DNA from: Denticeps clupeoides
Lineage: Eukaryota; Chordata; Actinopteri; Clupeiformes; Denticipitidae
Assembly (NCBI RefSeq): GCF_900700375.1
Contig: NC_041721.1
Span: forward strand, 5,657,489-5,721,488
Direction of reading: 5' to 3'
DNA: 64,000 nt
This document shows, in pieces, positions 19,504-30,300 of this stretch (within the stretch, counting starts at the first letter, position 1; the number at the start of each line of letters is the position of its first letter). The notes below the pieces were generated by a model that did no database searches, had not been told where the DNA came from, and worked only from the letters and a program-made list of their open reading frames with translations. Made by a program: the position numbers and the translations under genes.

Positions 19504-19534
19504 GGCCACGTGACCCGCACTCGGTCACGTGGCC
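19504..19534. promoter_or_regulatory. Inverted pair of CLEAR-type E-boxes before creg1
   Basis: GGCCACGTGACC (19504-19515) and GGTCACGTGGCC (19523-19534) are perfect 12-bp reverse complements with a 7-bp spacer. Each contains CACGTG in the GTCACGTG context of the CLEAR element bound by TFEB/TFE3/MITF. They lie 23-53 bp upstream of the creg1 ATG. CREG1 is an endolysosomal glycoprotein, so this fits a lysosomal gene promoter. Confidence 0.7.
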
Positions 19535-19556
19535 GCGGGTCAGGACGGACGCGAAC

Positions 19557-21321
19557 ATGGCGCTCCGGCTCGCCGCGCTGCTCCTGCTCCTGCTCCTGCT
19601 CCTCGGGTCCGCGCCGGGCCGAATCCCGCCGCACGACGAGGTCGCCCGCGTCGCGCGGTTCGTGGTCAACCAGTGCGACTGGGCGTCCATGGCCACCATC
19701 GCCACGCGCGCGCCCGTCGTGGGACAGCCGTTCTCCAACGCCTTCTCCACCAGCGACGGCGCCGTGGGGTCCGGCTCCGGGGTCCCCTACATGTACCTCA
19801 CCCGGCTGGAGATCTCCGTGCAGGACCTGCAGGTGGGTGCGGTCCACGGTCCAGAACGCGTGGAACCGTGACACGTAACTTTTTCCGGAGAGTTGGTGGC
19901 GCGCAGCTTATCGGTTTGGCTCCTCGCCGCGTCGTGACTCGGCTGTTTTTTTTGTTTTTCAAATTCAACAACATTTATTTCTTATATAGCTCATAATCGT
20001 TTATGAGCTATATAGTCTCAATGGGCTTTTACGGGCCCCACTGTTGACACCCCCACACTTGACCTTTCTGCACACAAGGATAAACTCCACTAAAAAAAAC
20101 TCTAGGAGAGAGAAAAAGAAAGGAAGAAACGTTGGGAAGGAGTGATACAGAGAGGGACCCCCTTCCAGGGTAGAGTGAGCCTGCAAGTGGTGTCACCGCA
20201 GGGTTGGTGATGGTTTGTCCAATAATTCAGGCTCGTTTGTCTGTTGATCCCTTTATTATCACTTAAATTATTTACCCTTGCAAAGTCGCTTAGTATCATG
20301 GATTTTTTTTTTCTTTTCATTTTTTCAACTAAGTTGATGTAAATTACATTTGACCAGCGTCTGACCTGAGTGATTTGTTGTGTGTGTGTGTGTGTATGTG
20401 TGGCAGGTGAATCCACAGGCGTCTTTATCCATGTCTCTGGCTCAGACAGACTTCTGTAGGCAGCAAGGTTACGACCCACAGAGCCCTTTGTGTGCACATG
20501 TCATCCTGTCAGGGTCTGTGGTGGAGGTAATTCTCTCTCGCTCTCTCTCTCTCTCTCTCTTTCTCTATCTCACGCTTACACATACACACACACACATGCA
20601 CACACACGTCTTTTTTTCTTTTTTGCTCCTTTACAATCCCCAAATATATGTGTATATATCCACTCTGTACATATGTACAGTTTTACAAATATATATTTTT
20701 AATGTACAGTATATACTGATGTATTTTTATTTTTACCACACACATCCACTGTTTTTTTTCCCTAGGACTATTTCTATTAACTTTTTATATGTTGTTTTTT
20801 TGCTGCTCTCATCGTTTACGGTCCACTTTCTGCCATGACAATGTAAATTTCCCACTTGTGGGACTAATAAAGGATCATCTTATCTTATCTCAAATGACAT
20901 CACTTCACAAGCGTTCAGTTCTTCCACTGTGTTCTGCTTACACTGGAAGCCAGAACCCTGCTCTAGGAAGCCGGAAAAGACAAAGTGAGCCATTGTCCCA
21001 GTTCCTAATGGTGCAACACACCATGTTTTTCGCACGTGCAGACATTGTCCAGAGTTACGAACTTGAGGAGATCATGTTCTGAAGTCTGAAATTCACAAAA
21101 CGTCCCCTTGCCTTTCTAATTCTTAGGTGCAGAATGGCACGCTGGAGGCCGATGTGGCTAAAAAAGCCCTCTTCTCCAGACATCCCGAGATGATGGACTG
21201 GCCTGCCGACCACGACTGGTTCTTCGCCAAGATGAACATCACGCAGGTGTGGGTGCTGGACTACTTTGGTGGGGTGAAGACTGTTACCCCGGATGATTAC
21301 TTCAAGGCTCCGCCCTATTAG
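19557..21321 (+). CDS. creg1: CREG1, cellular repressor of E1A-stimulated genes 1
   Basis: Secreted and endolysosomal glycoprotein of the FMN-binding split-barrel fold; it does not bind FMN in mammals and promotes differentiation and lysosome function. Exons: 19557-19832 (signal peptide MALRLAALLLLLLLLLGS, then VARVARFVVNQCDW and GSGVPYMYL), 20407-20526 (SMSLAQTDFCRQQGYDPQSP, LCAHVILSG), 21127-21321 (FSRHPEMMDWPADHDWFFAK, NITQVWVLDYFGG, TPDDYF, stop). The total is 591 nt, 196 aa, slightly shorter than human (220 aa). NGT and NIT are N-glycosylation sequons. GC-rich exon 1 is part of a small CpG island. A 3'UTR intron is possible (CCAGG|GTGAGT after the stop, TTTCAACAG at 21905). The next gene, cd247, follows on the same strand as in mammals. 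Confidence 0.95.
20545..20605 (+). repeat. (CT)n and (CA)n tract in creg1 intron 2
   Basis: A CT tract followed by an imperfect CA tract, just after the exon 2 donor. Confidence 0.85.
20760..20892 (+). mobile_element. Non-LTR retrotransposon 3' tail fragment
   Basis: AATTTCCCACTTGTGGGACT followed by AATAAAGGATCATCTTATCT is the typical 3' end of several fish LINEs (Rex-like). No coding sequence is left. In creg1 intron 2. Confidence 0.55.
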
Positions 21322-21373
21322 CAGAGCCAGGGTGAGTTGTGTTTTCTGTGATGGCCTTATGAGGCTCCTCCCT

Positions 21374-21577
21374 TTTTACATTTACGTTTACGGCATTTAT
21401 CAGACGCCCTTATCCAGAGCGACTTACAATCAGTAGTGACAGGGACAGTCCCCCTGGAGACACTCAGGATTAAGTGTGTTGCTCAGGGACACAATGGTAG
21501 TAAGTGGGGTTTTGAACCCGTGATTTTACGGTCTTCTGGTTTCTAGTCAGGTGTGTTACCCACTAGGCTCCTGCCAA
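21374..21577 (-). repeat. SINE A copy in the creg1 3' region
   Basis: Minus-strand near full-length copy (TTTACATTTACGTTTACGGC to CCCACTAGGCTCCTGCCA, plus reading), starting about 50 bp past the creg1 stop. Confidence 0.85.
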
Positions 21578-21721
21578 TTTTATTCCCGAAAACATGTTCA
21601 TCTTTGGGGCGTCATAAATAATTTCACACCAACAATATAAGAATACAGATAACAAGCGAGCAGTCTTTTTATTATTATTTACTGTTAAATGCTGAAGACC
21701 CCATGGTTAATTGGGTTTCAG

Positions 21722-21890
21722 CTTTAGTGCTTTATTACCGACTGCATTAGCCCATCGCTCTGGATAGAGCTAGAAAAACCAGAAGCACGCCGTGCCAGGC
21801 TCTTTGGTTTTGTTTTCTGACGGTCACGTGACCAGCTTCTCTTTTTCTGTCTTAGAAGTTGTGCCTTTGCAATTGGTGTGTAAAAACATT
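21722..21890 (+). repeat. Local duplication, copy 1 (creg1 3' region)
   Basis: Shares TTTTGTTTTCTGACGGTCAC, GTGACCAGCTTC, AAGTTGTGCCTTTGC and ATTGGTGTGTAAAA with copy 2 at 22665. It contains the perfect palindrome GGTCACGTGACC at about 21832-21843. Confidence 0.75.
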
Positions 21891-22471
21891 GTCTTGTTTC
21901 AACAGGAGGCCGGCGGTGACTGCACCTTGGCGGTCTTTTTTTTTTTTTTTTTTTTTTGTGGTATTAAATAAGCAGAACATTATTTAAAGAAATCTTTTCT
22001 CAGTGAAGAGTATAGTCCATTTTATTTCACTGAACTTGTTTGTTTTCATTAAGAAAGGAATTTGCTTGGAATTTAGATGTAATATTTGCTTTATTTTTAT
22101 TGTGCATTGCACTTTATGCATAAGAAAGAGTGAGCCTGTGAAAAGTGTCTGGATAAGGTCTGGATAATGTAGTGTAAAATATGATTGTCAGAATGAAAAA
22201 GATTTCATACTGTCATAAACACCCCTTTAGGGTTTTGTACTCTGTAGAATTCAGGCTCAGGGACTCGTATAGTTTTGTTTTTCTTTGAGTAAAGTTGATG
22301 CTGTGATACATGCCAAATCTGATATCGCAGGAGCCTTTTTTCATTGCCTAATCCGAAAATTCTAACAATTTTCACTTTTTTTTGTATGAATGTTGTTGAA
22401 GTGAGAACCTGCTATAACTGAGATATATATTTTTGTATGTTAATATTAGCTGCAGCAGAGGGCAGTGTGCG

Positions 22472-22477
22472 AATAAA
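22472..22477 (+). terminator. Likely poly(A) signal of creg1
   Basis: AATAAA in GCGAATAAAAGAG, followed by a GT/T-rich stretch. The implied 3'UTR is about 1.15 kb, or shorter if the possible 3'UTR intron is used. Confidence 0.5.
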
Positions 22478-22549
22478 AGAGTGAAGTGTCTGATTTATTG
22501 TGTCCTCCACTTTTTTCTGATTTCAGCGTTTAATTCCACTGAAATAGTT

Positions 22550-22550
<1 letters not shown>

Positions 22551-22608
<58 letters not shown>
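22551..22608 (+). repeat. (TC)n(AC)n compound microsatellite
   Basis: About 8 CT units then about 20 CA units, between creg1 and cd247. Confidence 0.95.
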
Positions 22609-22609
<1 letters not shown>

Positions 22610-22664
22610 TCACATCAGTTTCTAATAAGGTCTACCACCCCCTGGGCCTGGAAAGGGCTGATTC

Positions 22665-22895
22665 TGGGTGGTTTATTACAGACTGCATTAGCCCTTCGGT
22701 TTTGTTTTCTGACGGTCACGTGACCAGCTTCACTTTTTCTGTTTTATAAGTTGTGCCTTTGCGATTGGTGTGTAAAATAAAATGTGCGTTAGTTAGAAAC
22801 GTGTCTCAAGTCGGTCTGGATAATGTAGTCAGTATGAAAATGATTTATTTAGGCATTTCAAGTCATAAAACCCTCTGTAGGTTTTTCTACAGAAA
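22665..22895 (+). repeat. Local duplication, copy 2 (between creg1 and cd247)
   Basis: The first 125 bp match copy 1, including the palindrome GGTCACGTGACC. The rest (GGTCTGGATAATGTAGT, CATAAA...CCCT, CTCTGTAG) is a diverged match to 22150-22250 of the creg1 3' region. The duplicated block was therefore about 0.5 kb and has since lost pieces. Confidence 0.65.
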
Positions 22896-23344
22896 GAAGA
22901 AGCTGAGTGGAGTGTTTGGAGAAAGGAAAAGCGAAGTGTTTATATGTCGTGGTGAGAGAGCGTCACATGTCACCCTCCCAAAAGCAGCAGGACCCTCACA
23001 TAAAGTCACCCCCCCTCCGAGGGAAGCACGGTATGAAAGTAGGCCGTGTGTGTTGGCAGCCATGTACGTGCCGGGTATACTGGGTTAGGTGAAGTGGGGG
23101 AGGCGGCGGGCGTGGCTTCACAGACACCAGGTGGAGCGCGGTTAAGCCACTTCCTGCGAGCAGAAGAGCGACAGGCGGCGGCAGCAGCAGCAGTGGAGGT
23201 CTTCACCTTCCAGCCTTTTTTTCAGGGAGAGCCCCACAGAAAGTCACAGCACCCTTCCGCCCGGTCGCCGGCCACCTCCAGACGTCCGGACTGGGGAACT
23301 GGTTCTGAGTGAGCACCATCGAGATCATCGCTCCAGGAGAGAAG
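22896..23344 (+). promoter_or_regulatory. Upstream region and 5'UTR of cd247
   Basis: Holds purine-rich and GC-rich sequence just before the cd247 ATG (CACTTCCTGCGAGCAGAAGA contains an ETS-type core TTCC, and a (GCA)n run follows at about 23177). No TATA box is clear. The exact start site cannot be set. Confidence 0.45.
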
Positions 23345-24368
23345 ATGATGGGGCTCCGACTGACGGGCGTGTTGCTGGCGCTGGTGATCCCTCCTGCAGG
23401 TGAGTGGATGGGGGCTCAGCTGGTCTGATGCCCGTTGGTGCGATGAGAAGATGGCCTGGCGCCGTGGGCCGACAGGGTGGAGGTTAAAACCTCAGATCGG
23501 GCAGCTTTGGGTTAAGAGGAGCATGTTGTAGCTTTCGACTTTATTATTTTTTTTAAAACAAAACTTTATATAAAAGGTTTTAGTAATTAGAGACATAGTT
23601 TGAAAACTTTATGTAAATTCAAGTTCAAGATCTTATTCAATTCAGATCTATTTTAATGATCACGGTTTGGTGCGAAAAGCTTTGAGTAGTGCGGAGACAG
23701 AGGACGTGTGTGAGTTCCACTTGGGCGGAAATAAAAGCTCAGCCGTCTCGGGCGTACCTGACTTTTCATATGGTGTACCGTTCCAGAGGGACTGTTGTAC
23801 ACATGACTGTTTCCATCAAAACTTACCTACGGGCAAATAAACTAAGGGTTAAAGTAAGGGTTAACGAAGGTCATGATTAACTTAGAAATAGCACGTACAG
23901 CATGATTGCCTGTGTTGCACGAACATGAATTGCAAGTCACATTTATGGATATTTAAATTCTATTGAATTATCAAAACACATAACAAATTAATACATGATT
24001 AACGCTGCCTTCAAAATGCGTTTGTTATTTAGATTTTTTTTGGCCAGTCTCGTGCGTTTTCTGTCATTGTATTGGCTCCTCATGACTTTGGCCTGAAACC
24101 TATGGGATGCATAATCAATCGGGGCAGAAGATTACGGCATGACTGGTCCTGCAGGCCTCGCCCCTGAGGAGGGCGGCTGCTCGAGTTAACGTCTTCTGAC
24201 AAAACTGATCAAGGTCACTTTTAAAGCAGTGAGAATTCCACCCAAGAATAAGAAAAGAGATGTTCACAGCTACTGCATCCCTGATGAAATGTATAATAAT
24301 TACTTCTATAATTCACCTTTTGAATATTTTTAAGTGAAAAATTGTTCCCTCTTCATATCTTAATCCAT

Positions 24369-24399
<31 letters not shown>

Positions 24400-27300
24400 G
24401 CTTTTGCGCTGAAATGGTTAAATGGCTGTGGTCAAGACATGGATAAATTATGGAAACAGACAGTTGATGTGATGTGGAAGCAGAAAGCAAAAAAAAGGAA
24501 ATGTGACCTGTCTTGAATTCGGTGGTTAAAACCTTACAAACAAGGCCTAAACGGAGCATGGAGCGGACAACCATTGAGCTCTCGACAGGGTCATGGGCAC
24601 CCAAGCTCGATGTACCACAGTATTCAGTGAATGTGCACCTGATTTGGCCTCCAAGTTCCACATTCTCCAGATCTCCATCCAATGCATGGGATTGCTGATG
24701 AAGAATCTGCTGCTAATGGCAGATACCCCAGGAGATCTTCTCAGGACTTGTCATAACGGGGACCTGCTCAGTATTAGTTTTTTTGTGATGTTGATGTCTG
24801 GACCGGGGCATGCGAATCGTGATACAGTTATGAACCCGGGCTGTCTGTCGATTGGAAAGTGGCTCATGCAAAAAACCAAAGCAGCGCATGATTAAGAAAC
24901 ACCTTCTGGCTATTTTTAATGTTAGAAATATGCTGCAGGCCAAACGCAAATTTAGGAAAATTCTTTTTAATCCTCTTGGATTACTTTTTTTATTTTCAAT
25001 ACCTGAAAAGCCACACCATTGAAAAGAGCAGCGTTCACACACGGTGACACCGCAAACGTGATTTACGTTTCTGGTGGGTACATAATTTTCATGCAAAATG
25101 CAGAAATATTCCATAATTTTTCATGAGCAACAACAACAACAACAACAAAAAAGCCCCAAAACCCTGCACTACACTTAAAACAGCCCTGACCCTGAATCGT
25201 TCCATCACCATCATCACCACGAGGGTTCACCTTGGAAATTTGATGACAGCTCTCCTCCTCCTGCATCGCTTTTGGTCGCATGCATGTGTGGAGGTGTAGA
25301 CCGAAAGGCACGTCGTCACATGTTTACCAGAAAATAAATTGGAAATGATAAATGCTCTGCGCTTAAAAGTTTGAGAAACTCTGTTGCATCTCATGCCCAC
25401 AAAATTATACACGTTCAGAGTATTTTGCCATGATTCATATTGCGATGGTACAAACCATTTGATTTCAGGTTTTTTTTTTTTTTACACATTCCAGTAAAGT
25501 CGAAATTGCAGTGAGCGTAATTCAGTTGTGATTTTCCGATGGCAGTTCAACCAGACAGAAATGTCGGGAAGTTGGCATCTCAGTGGAGATCAAATCATTT
25601 TTCCACGGGCACCAGGATTTCAATATTTGCACTTTGATTCATATCAAGCGCAAACAATGATGTTACTTTGGAGTCTAACGAGTGAAAAAGAATTATAAGG
25701 CTCGTTACAGATGGCCAACTGGCAGAATTACAAAACTGCCATTGAATCCATAATTTATAAGTTATTGCAAAAATATTACTTATGGATCAAACATTATTAA
25801 ATATTTTGATGTTTATTTCTATAATAAAATTTTCTAAACCTACACGTTTAGTTAAAAACAGGAATGATAGCGTACAACAATATAACATTTAATTAATTTC
25901 TTTAACCGTTCGTGTGAAAAAGGCTCGGGCGCATTTTTCAAGTGCGGCCTGCGGTCCTGTGAGGTGTCGGCTGAGGCGATGAGCGCTTAAGAAAACAACT
26001 TTTACTTTAATTACGCTTTTGTTCTTTACTGTTTTATGTGGGCAATTGCCCATTTATGTGGGCGAAATATGGGCAAAATACCAAACTCCCATTGAGTTTA
26101 ATTAGTAATTTGTAGTAATTTAATCCTGATCCTGAATTTCTAAAGGTTATGTGGAGACCACACAATGACTTTCGGATCCAAAGTTCTTGCCATTGTTTTG
26201 TCGGACATTGGCAATTTGCATGAACTTTTTATATGTCATAATCGTTACCAAGTTCTATTGATCGCCGTGCAGTCCCTGAATGCTGAATGTGTCTTTTCTT
26301 TTCATCTTTATAACAAGCCAACGCATAACGTGCACCAGGCTACGGTACTACTGTCCATTTACTGCTGGCCATCACAGGGGGGTTGGCTGATAATATTTGA
26401 AGGCCGGGGGGTTTATTTCTCATTACTCACAAATATGTATAATTTTCGATGCCAATTCAACCTTATTTGAAAGATGACTTCTGTTATTGCTCTTGTTCCT
26501 TCTGACACTTTGTCAGTGGCTTGTATGTCTACTGAAATTATTCTGCATCCTCTACACACCTTATCTGAACATCAATCACAACATTGCATATTTCGGTGCT
26601 ACATTGCTTTCTTCTGAAGCTGCACAGATGGTGGTTTAGTAATTTAATATCATTTTGCCATTTTAGGTGTGTGGACTCCCTTATTTCCCATGTCTGGAGG
26701 TCCAGCTCTCTGTTTTGAGAAGCCTTGTATCAGCCCATAATTGGGACTGAGGTGTGTCCCCAAATTGCTGTAGTGATTGTGCTCCTGTCTAGGGATTCTT
26801 CACTTTTATAGCCGTGTGTGTGTGTTTGTGTGTTTGCCTGTGAACTGTGAGTAGGAGGCCCCTCTGTTCTATATTTCCGCTGAAACACCTAAGAAACAGG
26901 AGCTCTCTACACGCTAACGTTCACTTCTAACACACACACACACACACATATACCGGGGTTGCCACAATATCATACCCATCAGTTTCCAGTATTCATGTCT
27001 GAACTCCTTCTTTCTGAATAAATAAGACTCTTTGTCACATTGGTAAACTGTTGATTGGAAACCATGTTGAAACTTACAGGCTGTGCGTATAACAAAGATC
27101 ACCTTGCAAATACTATTGCTAAGTATAACCTTTTTTAAATATAATTATTCAAACCAATAATTCAGTTGATAAATGTTTAGAAATGTGTTCAGATTAAATA
27201 ACTTGGCCGAAACAAAATGGTCCTAGAATGTGAACATTGGGGCGTTCCAGTTAGTTGATTGGAAAGTGTCTATGATGGAGGGCTGTAACAGATGCACGAT

Positions 27301-30300
27301 TTTGCTTCACCATGTGAAAATTTGCTGAATGACTCCACCTTCCCGTCCATGTGCAGATCTGGGGCGGTCGCAGGTTTTAAAAGACATGCTTAACATGGGA
27401 ATCGCGTGATAATATTTTTGCATGTGAGATACGGAGCGAATCAGATCGGTGACCACTTTGCCTGTGCATGTGTATTTTGTTGTGGTCTCAAAATAATTTT
27501 TGAGTCAAACCTGCATTAATTTTGTGCAAATACTTGACTTCCTTGACGTGTAATGACATAAAGGTGATTGTGATTTTTGCACAGGCTTGCATTTGGGATC
27601 TGCATAGAATAACCGTTACCAACAGTTACTTCTTTGTGGCCCACGGCAGCCCAGCGATAGCGCCAGTCCCATAACCTCTGGGCACATGACTGTATCAGCT
27701 ACAAGCTGCCGTTTCCTGAGCTCGATATCACACCCTTGATCACATTTCCACTCCCTCCCCAATTAGCCCCAGGCAGTACTCGATGAAATAACTGGTTCTG
27801 AAGAAATGCTCACCGTCGCAACGAGGCCGAGAGACTGAGCCTGTTCGCTTCCTGTCACCTGGCTGGTTTATTATTAGACCCCGATGCACATTGTCTAAAG
27901 TTATGATGCGGTCGCTTTTTCTTGCACTTGTGCGGTGCTTGAGCGAGGAAAGCATTAAAAAATCTTGAAGATCTGGAGACAGTTAACATTTAAATGCTGT
28001 TTACTGTAAATGCTGTTTCTCGTCTGCACCATTACGAACTTTGCTGACCATCCGTCCATGCTTTACCTGGAGCAACATGTTGACGTGGAATAACCCTCAT
28101 ATAAAAGGTTGGATGGTCTATGCCACCTGTCCAGGCAGTGCTGTCACTACATTTCCCATGAACACTATGCAGTGGCGTATCATACATCCATACAGTCTGC
28201 ATGGAGTTATAACGGTGATAACTTCTGCTATTCTGTCATCTCAGGAAAACAGTCCCGTCATTTTGGAATTGTAAATTATGTTGAGAGATCTCAAGACAAC
28301 AAGAAAACAAATCTCTATGGATTTCCACAATGCAATGACCACAGATCAGTACAATCACAACTAGCGGTCCCCCTGTTTATAGGGTTGGCGATGCTTGGTA
28401 GTGTTGCGCAGCGGAATACAGGGGTCTACTTATGATCAGGTGGATGTGCATTTGATGTGCATATGATCAGGTGGATGTACATTTACATTTACAGCCTTTA
28501 CCAGATGACCTTTACATCTACACCATTTCCCAGATCCAGAGCGAATTACAACCAGTAGTGACAGGAACAGTCCTCCCCTGGAGACACTCAGGGTTAAGTG
28601 TCTTGCGCAGGGACACAAGGGTAGTAAGTGGGATTCGAACCTGAGACTAACCGACCATGCTAAAATGTTTAAAACTAGCATGACGCTGTGTGATTGGTTT
28701 ACAGATTTCGCGTACCCAAATGAAATGACAGCTTTTACCTCAGACCTGGGATGGTGGTACCATGGTACATGCTGCTGAACCACATCTAAGGTCAGAGGAA
28801 AGGGAAGTGGAGAGGTGACCACAGCACCCTGAGACAGGCGCTGAGAGCGAGATGCAGCAGTGCTTTAGATGGCCGAGTCCAGGAACAGCCCAGCCAGGCG
28901 GAACTGTGGCCGTAATCAGTGATTTAAAATGATAAGTATTTCAACAAGAAGAACATCGACTCCAAAATCTGGGCACCTGACTCCTGAGTAACTTTGCTGA
29001 CGTCCTCTGTTAATGCAATTCCCAGTGATGCATTATGGGTACTAAAGGGGTATGTAGCTGGTCTCTTTGAGTGTCAAGTTCAAGTGTGGTAGTAGCAGTT
29101 CTTGTGAGTCCACTTGCTGGTGGACGCTAGTATTCCAAGCGTTTCATTTTTAAATATTTTAAGCATTTTAGGAGCAGACCTCCTTGTCAGTTCTGCTCAT
29201 GGAAATGCTTTTAGTACAACATTATTTTATACCTTGAATGTGTGGACAGCTTATCTCGCCAGAGGGACATTTTATGTACAAGTTGAGGGAATAAGACGTT
29301 GTGTGCATGCTTCTTTTCTTGTGCAGGAGACAGAGGGCTGATGTAAATGCACCACCATGCACATAATCACCTGCAATATATTGTGACTAGTCAGGAGACG
29401 GAGATCAGCTCAGCGAGACGCACACAGTCGCACGGGCCGTCACACCATTCCAGCCTCGAGAAAGTGCTGCAGCTGAGAGAACAGCAAAGCTCGACCCAGC
29501 ACCAGTCTCAGCGACCGCACACAGCGACATGGCACACACACACTCACACACACATGCTGTGTTTGCTGCTCGCCTCGTTTTCTAAATGTTTTCTGAAATA
29601 AATCACCGCAAATTGTCAATTTTCCTCATTTACCTCAAAACATTAATTGTGGGTATACAATTAACATGGGTTGTTGCTAAGGTAACTCTGCTAAGGAGTT
29701 AGTAGAAATATTTAAGGAGTTAGTAGAAATATTAACTAAATATATATATATAAAAAAGAAAACATAAAAAAAAAATCAAAATTATAACTTTCAGATATCC
29801 CTTATTATAACTTATAAATTATAACTTTTCATCCCTTAAACCTGTTCAGGGCATCTCCTGTGTTCCCTCACCCCACCAGAATATCTTCATGGCCTCTAAT
29901 GGGCACACACACATGTTCCCAAAGTATGTGCCATTTACATTTTCTGTGTGTGTGTGTGTTCTGAATGTCTTTGTGATGTTCAAAATATTCCATGACAGTT
30001 TATGAAAAACACCTCCATCTCATTAGATTACAATATTACATATAATCAAAAACGACACAGAGAACAGCATCTTCATTTATACGGGAAACAGGTTTACCTT
30101 TTTTAAGTAAACGTGTATCTGTCGCCTGCGTTATTTGCATCCCGGTCTCAGCAGAGTGGCAATAAATTCAAATTCAAATTTTATTTGATACATTCATAGT
30201 CATACACGGTATGATATGCAGTGAAATGCTTTGGGGACTGCTACAGACCACAGCATTAACACCGTTGTGTAATTAACACTTTTTAAAAAAGCATCACCGT

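Noticed and set aside
24513-24895. Open frames in cd247 intron 1 (MGTQARCTTV...)
   Set aside because: No homology recognised, no splice signals and no supporting composition.
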